Assembly: GCF_013359695.1 (NCBI RefSeq)
Contig: NZ_JABFMU010000006.1
Coordinates: 62,001-126,000, forward strand
Direction: 5' to 3'
From: Pseudomonas sp. C2B4
Lineage (GTDB): Bacteria > Pseudomonadota > Gammaproteobacteria > Pseudomonadales > Pseudomonadaceae
Length of the DNA stretch: 64,000 nucleotides
Shown: positions 48,350 through 57,033 of the stretch, in pieces
Position numbering within the stretch: the stretch's first letter is position 1
Layout: each line of letters begins with the position of its first letter
Program-made: the position numbers and the translations under genes
The notes under the pieces: model-generated
Database searches by the model: none
Told to the model about the DNA's origin: nothing
Seen by the model: the letters and a program-made list of their open reading frames with translations, nothing else

Positions 48350-48831
48350 TGAGTACCGGTAGAATCCAGTTCGCCGAACAGGACGGCACCTTCGTCCTCA
48401 AGTTCATCGGTGAAGTTCGCCTGACCCTGTGTTCGGCGTTGGATGCGACTATTGAGAAAATCTTCACCGCGATGAATTTCAACGCGATCGTGATCGATTT
48501 GACCGAAACCCGCAGCATCGACAGCACCACCCTTGGCTTGCTGGCCAAGCTGTCGATCCTGTCGCGGCAAAAGGTCGGCCTGCTGCCGACCGTCGTCACC
48601 ACCCACGAAGACATCACTCGTCTGTTGCAGTCCATGGGCTTCGAACAGGTTTTCAACATCGTTGACAAGCCGGTGCCGTGCCCGGAATGCCTGGACGATT
48701 TGCCTGATCAGGACCAGTCCGAAGAGGTGGTGCGGATCAAGGTGCTGGAAGCGCACAAGATCCTCATGGGCCTGAACGACTCCAATCGTGAAGCGTTTCA
48801 TGACCTGGTGAATGCGCTGGAGCGGCATTGA
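48349..48831 (+). CDS. STAS-domain anti-sigma factor antagonist
   Basis: A 160-residue SpoIIAA-type protein. TETRSIDSTTLGLLAKLSIL holds the phosphorylatable Ser (S59). The extra C-terminal part (about 100-160, with CPECLDD) is beyond the usual STAS core. Its ATG overlaps the stop of the phosphatase gene by one base (TAATG), so the two are coupled. It is the likely substrate of the phosphatase next to it. No anti-sigma kinase is encoded nearby. Confidence 0.9.
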   Translation: MSTGRIQFAEQDGTFVLKFIGEVRLTLCSALDATIEKIFTAMNFNAIVIDLTETRSIDSTTLGLLAKLSILSRQKVGLLPTVVTTHEDITRLLQSMGFEQVFNIVDKPVPCPECLDDLPDQDQSEEVVRIKVLEAHKILMGLNDSNREAFHDLVNALERH

Positions 48832-48863
48832 TCCGCTGACGTGATGTGGGCCGGACTGGCCCC

Positions 48864-48956
48864 TTCGCGAGCAGGCTCGCTCCCACAGGTTCTTTGTTTG
48901 ACCTTTTACCCTGGCAGCCCCACTAATCCCCTGTGGGAGCGGGCTTGCCCGCGAAG
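48864..48956. repeat. Hybrid REP pair
   Basis: The left arm is TTCGCGAGCAGGCTCGCTCC; the right is GTGGGAGCGGGCTTGCCCGC, a different subtype. They enclose about 45 bases. Confidence 0.85.
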
Positions 48957-49013
48957 GCGTCTTTCCAGACACCACACCTGTAAGCGCAAAGCCAAACCGC
49001 AATCAATCGCGCA

Positions 49014-49051
49014 GAAAAAAGGGCGAACCCACCAGGGTTCGCCCTTTTTGC
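49014..49051. terminator. Bidirectional terminator
   Basis: AAAAGGGCGAACCC pairs with GGGTTCGCCCTTTTT around ACCA, between the convergent STAS and tal genes. Confidence 0.93.
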
Positions 49052-49067
49052 ATTTCAACGGCTCAGA

Positions 49068-49994
49068 TCACAGCTTGGCCTGCAGCAACGCCTCAAGCTT
49101 CTCCTGGTCTCGGGCAAACTGACGAATGCCTTCAGCCAGTTTCTCGGTCGCCATCGCGTCTTCGTTGGACAACCAGCGGAACTGCTTTTCGTTGAGGTTC
49201 AAGCGCGCTTCACCGGCATGCCCCGGTGCCAGTTTGCGTTCCAGTTTGCCGGTATCTGCCGCCAGCTTGTCGATCAGGTCCGGGCTGATGGTCAAACGGT
49301 CGCAGCCGGCCAATTGTTCGATCTGGCTCAGGTTGCGGAAGCTGGCGCCCATGACCACGGTTTTGTAATCGTTGGCCTTGTAGTAGTTGTAGATACGCGT
49401 CACCGACTGCACGCCCGGGTCATCCGCACCGGTGTATTCGTTGCCGGTGGCTTTCTTGTACCAGTCGTAGATGCGACCCACGAACGGCGAAATCAGGAAT
49501 ACGCCAGCGTCAGCACAAGCGGCAGCCTGAGCGAAGGAGAACAGCAGTGTCAGGTTGGTCTGGATGCCTTCCTTTTCCAGGATCTCGGCTGCGCGGATGC
49601 CTTCCCAGGTGGAGGCGATCTTGATCAGCACACGGTCACGGCCAATGCCTGCGTTTTCGTACAGCTCGATCAGACGGTGCGCACGCTTCAATACGGCGTC
49701 AGTGTCGAACGACAGGCGCGCGTCCACTTCGGTGGAAATGCGGCCAGGGATCACTTTCAGGATTTCCTGCCCCACGGCGACGCCAAAACGGTCACTGGCC
49801 AGGCCGACATCGCCCTTGCAGTCGCTGACACAAGCATTCAGCAGATCGGCATAACCGGGGATGGCCGCTGCCTTGAGCAGCAGGGAAGGGTTGGTGGTAG
49901 CGTCCACCGGTTTAACGCGAGCGATCGCTTCGAAGTCGCCAGTGTCGGCAACCACGGTGGTCATTTGTTTGAGTTGTTCCAGCTTGGAAGTCAT
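49068..49994 (-). CDS. tal: Transaldolase
   Basis: Tal moves dihydroxyacetone units between sugar phosphates in the pentose-phosphate pathway. The 308 residues match TalB-type enzymes. The substrate loop is [19 protein letters not shown]; the Schiff-base Lys is in [35 protein letters not shown] and [14 protein letters not shown] are the other signatures. The ATG at 49994 gives the family N-terminus [20 protein letters not shown]. It is the last core gene before the exopolysaccharide region. Confidence 0.96.
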   Translation of the reverse strand: MTSKLEQLKQMTTVVADTGDFEAIARVKPVDATTNPSLLLKAAAIPGYADLLNACVSDCKGDVGLASDRFGVAVGQEILKVIPGRISTEVDARLSFDTDAVLKRAHRLIELYENAGIGRDRVLIKIASTWEGIRAAEILEKEGIQTNLTLLFSFAQAAACADAGVFLISPFVGRIYDWYKKATGNEYTGADDPGVQSVTRIYNYYKANDYKTVVMGASFRNLSQIEQLAGCDRLTISPDLIDKLAADTGKLERKLAPGHAGEARLNLNEKQFRWLSNEDAMATEKLAEGIRQFARDQEKLEALLQAKL

Positions 49995-50368
49995 GGGCGT
50001 GCTCTGTCCTATGGGTCTGTTGACATTACCCGAGGGCTGACAGCCACTCAAGGGCGTGTACGTGTATCGACGGCCCCGGCGGCAACAACCTGAAAACGGT
50101 TGTTTGAAAGGTGGGGCGCGGTAATCGGTAAATACGATGCCAAAACGGCGCGCGGGTTCAACCCAGCTGACCGCTGGCCCCTCGGCAGACATACAGGCCG
50201 AATGCTGTTCACTGTTATAAATCGTCAATCAAGCGTCATACAGGTGTTCGATGGAAGTCTGCACAAGTGCATTCAATCGAGGTGATTTATAACGTTAGAA
50301 CATGTCCGATCATCAAGTCCGGATGACGTGTAGTGTAAAGCGGATATGCAGCTGTGCTGGGCGGGAAT
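49995..50368. other. tal upstream region
   Basis: About 374 bases without a supported gene. AACAACC (50084-50090) and GGTTGTT (50098-50104) form a seven-base palindrome upstream of tal. The right half, 50200-50368, is AT-richer and probably holds the promoters of tal and of the 125-residue gene. Confidence 0.55.
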
Positions 50369-50746
50369 ATGACCTCACAAGGAAAACGGGTGTCTGGCAT
50401 TGTGAAGGCCTTCGATGATCTTATTCTCGGTTATACCTTAAAGAAACTCACCGAAGTTTTTGAAGAGTTGTTGGCCGTTTCAAGGCAGCACTATCCGGAC
50501 AATATGACGGGCGTGCTTGGCATGGCGCAGGTCAAAGCGGCAAAGAGCATTCCGGGCTGGTTGAAACGAGTGAAATGCAGCTCGCCTTTTGAAGTTACCC
50601 ATGTGTTGATCGAGCAAATGAACCAGTCGCGAAAGTTTCAGCACGGCCTGCGCATCGAAGCACAGGCCGTTTTGTTGGAAGCACTGGTGGAAGCAGAGCT
50701 GGCGATGGATGAAGCAAGCTATTCAGAATTCGTTGACAGGAATTAG
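50369..50746 (+). CDS. Unrecognised 125-residue protein
   Basis: A soluble, helical, basic/acidic mixed protein (MTSQGKRVSGIVKAFDDLIL to YSEFVDRN). I do not recognise a family. There is no signal peptide, membrane helix or obvious metal motif. The frame can start at GTG 50354, but the ATG at 50369 looks better, with GGGA close upstream. Base composition is more AT-rich than tal. It marks the left edge of the exopolysaccharide region and converges on the glycosidase gene. Confidence 0.6.
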   Translation: MTSQGKRVSGIVKAFDDLILGYTLKKLTEVFEELLAVSRQHYPDNMTGVLGMAQVKAAKSIPGWLKRVKCSSPFEVTHVLIEQMNQSRKFQHGLRIEAQAVLLEALVEAELAMDEASYSEFVDRN

Positions 50747-50770
50747 TTCGCTTCGATACAGCGTGATGGG

Positions 50771-51733
50771 CTATTTCGATTTCAAGATGACTTGTACGGC
50801 ATTCGCCGCAGGCTTTGATTGACCGTCAGAGGTGTTCAAACCGAAATTTTTCTCCCGGTCGTTACTGCCTGAGTCGTTGTTCTTCCATTCATAGATTGAC
50901 GTCAGTGCGATATCCAGTTGATGGGTCTCTTTAATGAAACTGGCCAATTTCGATGCTTGGCCCGTAGTGCCTCCGTTCATGAACAGTGACGCAACCCCCC
51001 ACTCGGAAATGACGCCGGGTAAATGAAAGTTTTCGGATATGAATGTTTGAGCCCGACTGATTTCGGTGCTCGACATGCCATAGGGGTGATATGAAACGGC
51101 GCGGATGCACTGGGGATAATCCGTGACGATTTTGCTCAATGCCGCCGTGGATGCGGAACCCTTGGTGGGGGCACGGGCAAACCCGAACCCGATGACCGGG
51201 GTTGAGTGTTCATGCTGTTGTAGGGCGTTGCAGACGGCGCTCATGAACGGAACGAATGTGGTCTCGAAGTTCCCCGTGGGCCAGTAGGTCGGCAAGTCCG
51301 GTTCATTCCAGATCTCAATGGCGACCAGTTGTGTGCGATAGGTGTTTTCCAGGTCGATGATCGCGTTGGCGAATGTCTCGCCGGCAGTGGCCAGATCACT
51401 GCTACTGGTGGAGTTGGCCAGCGCCTTCGTCGAGCGGATGGTCATCAGCACCGGAAGATCGGCGGATTTTGTGGCGGCAAAGGCCTCGCTGATCAGGGTT
51501 CGATACGCCGGGCTTGCCAGGCTGTTGGTCCATACCCCGAAGCGCACGAACCCGAACCCCGCGTCCTTGATCTGTCGGGCGTCGGTGGCCGAGAAGTTTT
51601 GTATTTTTACCTGGACGCCTACTCGCTTGTCTTTTTCGAGGGCGGGGAACGATTCAACCGCATAAGCGTGGATGGACGTGCCGAGTGCTAAAAGTGTTGA
51701 AGTGGCCAGGCGTCTAAAACGCATGAGGGTCAT
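50771..51733 (-). CDS. Secreted clan GH-A glycoside hydrolase
   Basis: The 320-residue protein has a signal peptide (MTLMRFRRLATSTLLALGTS, cleavage after AYA). A TIM-barrel follows, with the acid/base in IEIWNEPDLP (Glu144) and the nucleophile in GVISEWGVAS (Glu244), the clan GH-A spacing (GH5/GH39-like, comparable to PslG). GGGAG eight bases ahead of the ATG at 51733 sets the start. It is divergent from the phosphatase-kinase genes and most likely trims or processes the polymer of this locus in the periplasm. Confidence 0.8.
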   Translation of the reverse strand: MTLMRFRRLATSTLLALGTSIHAYAVESFPALEKDKRVGVQVKIQNFSATDARQIKDAGFGFVRFGVWTNSLASPAYRTLISEAFAATKSADLPVLMTIRSTKALANSTSSSDLATAGETFANAIIDLENTYRTQLVAIEIWNEPDLPTYWPTGNFETTFVPFMSAVCNALQQHEHSTPVIGFGFARAPTKGSASTAALSKIVTDYPQCIRAVSYHPYGMSSTEISRAQTFISENFHLPGVISEWGVASLFMNGGTTGQASKLASFIKETHQLDIALTSIYEWKNNDSGSNDREKNFGLNTSDGQSKPAANAVQVILKSK

Positions 51734-52027
51734 GACAGAGTCTCCCGGTGGCAAGCGAATTAATCCTTTCTGTAGATGAAGGAAATACAGCCATATCACC
51801 ACAGCGTTCGAAATTAAACCTGAAGTAACGGAATGTTATTTTTTGTCGGGGAAAGTAGTTATTCCAAAAGATCGTTATTTTTAGTCCGGCTATTCCAGTA
51901 GGGCGTTTTTTGCGTGTCGTGGTATTTAATATGCTTGCATCAATAGGATTGATCCATCTCTGAATGCGGGACCGACCCTGTCGGGGCGATACATTGGCCA
52001 AATCGACACAGTACGGGGAGCGTAGCC
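51734..52027. other. AT-rich divergent promoter region
   Basis: About 294 bases, markedly AT-rich from 51770 to 51960, between the glycosidase and the phosphatase. It is the likely promoter and regulatory region of the polysaccharide genes. TTAATATG-type -10 candidates exist near 51928, but no full promoter could be fixed, and no JUMPstart/ops element was seen. Confidence 0.55.
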
Positions 52028-52468
52028 TTGTTCAGAAACATACTTATTGTCTGCGTCGGCAATATTTGCCGAAGTCCTACGGCCGAATTATTGCTGCGCA
52101 ACGCGTTGGAACCCTCCGATATCGTAGTGACCTCCGCGGGCCTGAACGCGCGGGTGGGCGAGCCTATGGAATCCAATGCACGCCAGGTGCTTGAAGACCA
52201 GGGGGTCGCTGCCGAAGGATTTAAAGCGCGCCAGATTACCCCAGCCATTGTTAATGAATCCGATCTCATCCTCGTCATGGAAAAGGAACATATAAAGGAA
52301 GTGCTCGGTATTGCATCCCACGCAAGAGGCAAAGTGTTTCTTTTGGGCAAGTGGCAGAGTGAGCGAGAAATCAAGGATCCGTATCGTCAAGGAAAAGCTG
52401 CTTTCGTCCATGCCCATGCATTGATTAAAGATGCCGTTGGCTCATGGGCGCAGCGCCTCGGACGTTGA
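52028..52468 (+). CDS. Low-molecular-weight protein-tyrosine phosphatase (Wzb/Ptp-like)
   Basis: A 146-residue phosphatase. The P-loop CVGNICRS (Cys9-Arg15) and the C-terminal DPYRQG acid motif are intact. Such proteins dephosphorylate the Tyr cluster of the partner kinase and thereby set polymer export. It starts with TTG at 52028, with GGGGAG seven bases upstream. Its stop overlaps the ATG of the kinase gene by one base. Confidence 0.92.
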   Translation: MFRNILIVCVGNICRSPTAELLLRNALEPSDIVVTSAGLNARVGEPMESNARQVLEDQGVAAEGFKARQITPAIVNESDLILVMEKEHIKEVLGIASHARGKVFLLGKWQSEREIKDPYRQGKAAFVHAHALIKDAVGSWAQRLGR

Positions 52469-54741
52469 TGGATGAATTTCAGATTAGTGATAATGGTAAA
52501 AGAATAGACATTATGCAGTTACCGTCAGTACTCAGCACCCGGGATAAAGATAGAGACGAGATTGATATTCTCGGCCTGGTAGGCACGTTGATTGATCATA
52601 AATGGTTGATTGGTGCCATCACCGGAGCGTTCATGGTCGCCGGTGCCGCCTATGCGGTCCTGGCACCGCCGGTGTATCTGGCTAATGCGTTAGTGCAGGT
52701 GGAGCCCAAAAAGAACGACATGCTGGGCTTCTCCGACATCAGCAGCATGCTCGGCGGGCAATCACCGGCGGCGACCGAGATCGGCATCATCAAGTCCCGG
52801 ACGATCATCGGCAAAACGGTCGATGATCTGCATCTCGATATCGTGGTAACACCCAACACCTTCCCTGTGATCGGCGGCTTTTTGGCCAGGCGTTACAAGG
52901 GAGATGATGCTGGCGGTGTCGCGCCTGCGCGCCTGGGGCTGAACGGCTATGCATGGGGGGGCGAACGTCTTGAGTTCGCAAAGCTCGATCTGCCGGATGA
53001 ACTGCTGGGTAAAAAGCTGACGCTGGTTGCCGCCGAGCAGCAACGATTCAAACTGTTCGACGACGACGGCGCCTTGCTGCTGGACGGGGCGACGGGCGAA
53101 GAAATCGCACAAAATGGTGTAGCGGTGCACGTCGCAACCATGGCCGCCAATCCCGGCACCCGATTCGAAGTCGTGCGCAACCCTCGCATCGTCACCATTC
53201 AGGATTACCAGGACGACCTGGAAGTCTCCGAGCAGGGCAAAGAGTCGGGCATCATCAGCCTGGCACTGGCCAGCACCGACTACGCGTTGGCGGTGAAGAT
53301 CCTGAACAAGGTCTCGACACTTTATGTGGAGCAGAACGTACAACGTACTTCTGCCGAGGCCGCCCAGAGCCTGGATTTCCTGCAAGCTCAATTGCCGCAA
53401 GTCAAAGAGGATCTGGCCAAGGCCAGCAACGCGCTCAATACGTATCAAACGGGTGGCAACACCGTCAACATTTCGCTCGAGACCAAATCCGTACTGGAAC
53501 AGATCGTGGTGCTGGATACACGCATCTCCGATTTGAAACTCCAGCAGGCGGACATGGACCGCAAGTTCACCCGTGAGCACCCGGCCTATCGCGCCCTGAT
53601 GACGCAGATGGGCGATTTGAATAGCCAGCGACGCGGTTTGGAGAAAAAAGTCCAGGGGCTTCCCGCGACACAACAAGAGCTGTTGAACCTCACCCGTGAT
53701 GTAGAAGTGGCCACCCAGATCTACACCCAACTGCTGAACAAATCCCAGGAGCTGGACATCGTCAGGGCAGGGGCGGTCGGTAACGCGCGGCTGATAGATG
53801 TGGCCGACGTGGACAAGACCAACCCGATCAAGCCACGCAAGGCCTTGATCGTACTGATTGCGACTTTCCTGGGCGGATTTGTCGGCGTTGCCCTGGTGCT
53901 GGTGCGCAAATCGCTCAGCCGCGGACTCGAAGGGCCGGAAGCCATCGAACAGTTGGGCCTGCCGGTCTATGCGTCTATTCCATACAGCGCCTTGCAACAG
54001 GAACAGGACACTAGAAAGACCCGGTTGAGCGATGATGCAAACCGCGAGTCTTTTTTGTTGGCACTGCGCAACCCTACGGATCTGTCCATCGAGTCCATAC
54101 GCAGCCTGCGCACCTGCCTGCATTTCGCCGGACTGGATGCCACCAACAACCGGATCATGATTTCGGGCCCAAGCCCGGAGGTCGGCAAGACCTTCGTGTC
54201 CTCGAACCTGGCCGCTGTCATTGCTCAAAGCGGGCAAAAGGTCGTTCTGATCGATGCCGATATGCGTAAAGGTCATCTGCACAAAACCCTGGCCACCTCG
54301 GTCGACAATGGGTTGTCCGATCTATTGGCCAAGCGCTGCAACCTCGAGCAGGCGATCAATCAGCTCGAGATCGAAAACCTGCACTTCATCAGCCGTGGGC
54401 AAGTTCCGCCTAACCCCTCGGAACTGTTGATGCATGCCAACTTCAGAGCGCTCATGGCAGAACTCAGCGAACTGTATGACGTGGTCATCATCGACACGCC
54501 TCCGTTGCTGGCGGTGACTGATGCCGCCATCGTCGGCCGTGAAGCCGCCATCAATCTGATCGTGACGCGTTTTGGTGTGAACCCGGCCAAGGAAATCGAG
54601 TTGACGATCCGCCGCTTTGCACAAAACGGCATCGAGTTGAAGGGCGCCATCTTCAACGGCGTGGAGAAGCGGGCATCCAGTTATTACGGTAATGGCGGCT
54701 ACGGCTATTACAACTACGAATACGCCTCTGACAAATCGTGA
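52468..54741 (+). CDS. Wzc-type polysaccharide co-polymerase and tyrosine kinase
   Basis: A 757-residue BY-kinase. The N-terminal Wzz domain has a first membrane helix (about 47-70, LIGAITGAFMVAGAAYAVLA), a periplasmic helical part, and a second helix (about 450, LIVLIATFLGGFVGVALVLV). The cytosolic kinase has Walker A GPSPEVGKTFVSSNLA, Walker A' VVLIDADMRKG and Walker B VVIIDTPPL. The C-terminus has a Tyr cluster (SYYGNGGYGYYNYEY). It sets chain length and export of Wzy-type polymers. The ATG at 52468 overlaps the phosphatase stop; one at 52513 is less coupled. Confidence 0.93.
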   Translation: MDEFQISDNGKRIDIMQLPSVLSTRDKDRDEIDILGLVGTLIDHKWLIGAITGAFMVAGAAYAVLAPPVYLANALVQVEPKKNDMLGFSDISSMLGGQSPAATEIGIIKSRTIIGKTVDDLHLDIVVTPNTFPVIGGFLARRYKGDDAGGVAPARLGLNGYAWGGERLEFAKLDLPDELLGKKLTLVAAEQQRFKLFDDDGALLLDGATGEEIAQNGVAVHVATMAANPGTRFEVVRNPRIVTIQDYQDDLEVSEQGKESGIISLALASTDYALAVKILNKVSTLYVEQNVQRTSAEAAQSLDFLQAQLPQVKEDLAKASNALNTYQTGGNTVNISLETKSVLEQIVVLDTRISDLKLQQADMDRKFTREHPAYRALMTQMGDLNSQRRGLEKKVQGLPATQQELLNLTRDVEVATQIYTQLLNKSQELDIVRAGAVGNARLIDVADVDKTNPIKPRKALIVLIATFLGGFVGVALVLVRKSLSRGLEGPEAIEQLGLPVYASIPYSALQQEQDTRKTRLSDDANRESFLLALRNPTDLSIESIRSLRTCLHFAGLDATNNRIMISGPSPEVGKTFVSSNLAAVIAQSGQKVVLIDADMRKGHLHKTLATSVDNGLSDLLAKRCNLEQAINQLEIENLHFISRGQVPPNPSELLMHANFRALMAELSELYDVVIIDTPPLLAVTDAAIVGREAAINLIVTRFGVNPAKEIELTIRRFAQNGIELKGAIFNGVEKRASSYYGNGGYGYYNYEYASDKS

Positions 54742-54823
54742 TGCAAGTCAGGTCGAGAGGGGACGTAGTGACCACTCTCGGTCTTTGATTACTGACGATC
54801 AGATTCATGGAGAAGGGTGGGTT

Positions 54824-55906
54824 GTGAAGAAAATTCTACACGTGGCAGAAACGATCAAGGGTGGCGTTGCGACAGTCATTCGCACGATATCGACACCTCC
54901 CGAGGGTGAAGATCAACAGTATGAACTGGTGTATCTGATCCCTCTCGATCAGAAACAGGAACTGCCCGGCATTGATGAACGCCAGATCAGGACCTTTACG
55001 CGAAAGAAGAGGGACGTGCTCTCCCTCCTGCGATTTGCCTGGCAACTGATCCGCGTCATGTTCAAGGAAAAGCCTGATGTCGTGCATTTGCACAGCACGT
55101 TCTCCGGCGTGATCGGACGCTGTGTCTGTCTGGTCATGCGTCCTTGGCGTTCACCCAAAGTCATTTATTGCCCGCACGCCTTTTCGTTCTTGATGGAGAG
55201 TTCTCCCGCCAAACAAAAAGTCTATTCGCTGATTGAGCGGCTTTTGCAGAAGGTGACGGACACCATTGTTTGTGTCAGTCAGTACGAGATGGATAAAGCG
55301 GCCGACTTCGGTATCGACCGTCATCGCATGAAGCTGATCTATAACGGCATTCCTTATAGGAAGGATGAGAGCAAGCCCGAAGTCGATCTGGATATCCATC
55401 TTTTGTTTGTCGGTCGATTGGATTACCAGAAGGGTTTTGATGTCCTGCTCAAGGCGTTCTCCCAAGTGGAGCGAGCCGATCTGAAGCTTACGATCGTGGG
55501 CAGCGCAGTCAATTCGGACTCTGTCGAATGCCCGGCCATTGATTCGGTTGTTTATCTGCCTTGGGTGAGCCCGAGCGAGGTGAATGACCTTTATAAAAAG
55601 GCCGATGTCTTGATCGTTCCGAGTCGCTGGGAAGGCTTCGCCATGGTGCCCCTCGAAGGCATGGCGATGGGTTTGCCGGTCATTGCCAGCGACTGTACTT
55701 CACTTCCTGAATTGGTGACGCATGACGTCACCGGCTACGTGTTCGGTTCCGGCGATCATCAGGCGCTGGCCAGCCTGCTGGTGAATATCAGCAAACATAA
55801 GTTGGCAGAACTCGGCGCCGAAGGTCGCAGGGTCGTGCGCGAGCGGTTCAGTGCGACGTTGATGATTCAGCAGACCTACGACGTGTATTGCGCTCAAACT
55901 CATTAA
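54824..55906 (+). CDS. GT4-family glycosyltransferase
   Basis: A 360-residue GT-B enzyme. The N-terminal domain starts KKILHVAETIKGGVATVIRT. The C-terminal domain has LLFVGRLDYQKGFDVLLKAF and PSRWEGFAMVPLEGMAMGLP, with the EX7E motif. It adds a sugar from a nucleotide-sugar donor to the lipid-linked repeat unit at the cytosolic face. The start is GTG 54824 with GGAGAAGG upstream. It is the only clear glycosyltransferase in the window part of the locus. Confidence 0.9.
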   Translation: MKKILHVAETIKGGVATVIRTISTPPEGEDQQYELVYLIPLDQKQELPGIDERQIRTFTRKKRDVLSLLRFAWQLIRVMFKEKPDVVHLHSTFSGVIGRCVCLVMRPWRSPKVIYCPHAFSFLMESSPAKQKVYSLIERLLQKVTDTIVCVSQYEMDKAADFGIDRHRMKLIYNGIPYRKDESKPEVDLDIHLLFVGRLDYQKGFDVLLKAFSQVERADLKLTIVGSAVNSDSVECPAIDSVVYLPWVSPSEVNDLYKKADVLIVPSRWEGFAMVPLEGMAMGLPVIASDCTSLPELVTHDVTGYVFGSGDHQALASLLVNISKHKLAELGAEGRRVVRERFSATLMIQQTYDVYCAQTH

Positions 55907-55920
55907 GTGAACTCAAGACA

Positions 55921-57033
55921 ATGAACGTAACTATTTTGCATGGCTACAGTGCGTCCAATTCCGGAGATGGACTTCTTGTGGACTTGTCCATTGCCTTGGT
56001 ACTGCGAAACTTTGGCGCCGACACCACGATCAACGTCGTTGCCTCAGACCCGAAATCATTCAGTTATCTTCCTTATAAACGCTATGGCGCACCGGTCATG
56101 GCGGCCAGGGGATTGAAGAGAGTAAAGGAGGCGATCTTCCTCAAGGAGTCTTATTCGGAGCTCGAGGATCTGTTGAGTACGACTGACTTGATTGTGGGCG
56201 TGGGCGGCGGCTACATGCGTTCGAAAAGCGCTTTGGAACATCTCAAACTCAAGCTCGGCCATGCCAAGCAACTGGAAACGGCCATCCTCAGCAAAGTGCC
56301 GTCGGTTTACCTGCCACAGAACATCGGCCCCTTTCACGGCGAGAGCCGCCCTATCGTCGAGCACTACGCCAGTGCCGATGCGGTTTTCGTGAGGGACAAC
56401 AGTTCTTTGGCCCTGTTTGAGACCAATGAAAATGTTTATCGCGCGCCAGACCTGGCGGTCCAGGCGTTGGCGAGCAAGATTCTGGCACAACCAAAGTTCA
56501 TCCATTGTGCCTCATCGCCTGGTGTGGTTTGCGTTGTACTGCGCAAGCCACCTCAATGGAGCAAAGAAAAGAAACGCGACTACGTTGCCAAGCTGAAGCT
56601 TCTGTTGAGGAGGCTGCGAGACAAAAGCAAGGTGGTGTGCGCTGTGCAAAGTTCTGTGCGTGGCAACGATGACGGGGCGTTTTACCGCGAGCTCGGTATC
56701 ACTGAAGAACTGCTGCCTTTGAAAGCGACCCTGTCCAAATATCAACCGGACCTGGTGATTTCGGTGAGGCTGCACGGCGCCATCGAGTCGTTGCTCGCCG
56801 GTGTTCCAGCCTTTCACATTAGCTATGAGCGAAAAGGTTTCGGCGCCTATCAGGATATGGGTGTTGAAGACTGGGTGGTCAACGGTGGCGACATTGATGT
56901 CGATTACATCATTAACACTGTCTATGCCCCTGAGGCGTTATCGCGTTTCGGCAAGAGGCTGACGGATACCTGTAAGGGCATCGAAGCTAAATCGGTAATG
57001 ATGGACGATATCATCAAAGGGATTATTCGATGA
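55921..57033 (+). CDS. Polysaccharide pyruvyl transferase family protein
   Basis: The 370-residue protein starts NVTILHGYSASNSGDGLLVD and later has LIVGVGGGYMRS, VPSVYLPQNIGPFHG and VISVRLHGAIESLLAGVPAF, the CsaB/WcaK-type signatures. The family places pyruvate ketals on sugars from phosphoenolpyruvate. A negative charge on the polymer is thus predicted. Its last four bases overlap the flippase start. Confidence 0.85.
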   Translation: MNVTILHGYSASNSGDGLLVDLSIALVLRNFGADTTINVVASDPKSFSYLPYKRYGAPVMAARGLKRVKEAIFLKESYSELEDLLSTTDLIVGVGGGYMRSKSALEHLKLKLGHAKQLETAILSKVPSVYLPQNIGPFHGESRPIVEHYASADAVFVRDNSSLALFETNENVYRAPDLAVQALASKILAQPKFIHCASSPGVVCVVLRKPPQWSKEKKRDYVAKLKLLLRRLRDKSKVVCAVQSSVRGNDDGAFYRELGITEELLPLKATLSKYQPDLVISVRLHGAIESLLAGVPAFHISYERKGFGAYQDMGVEDWVVNGGDIDVDYIINTVYAPEALSRFGKRLTDTCKGIEAKSVMMDDIIKGIIR

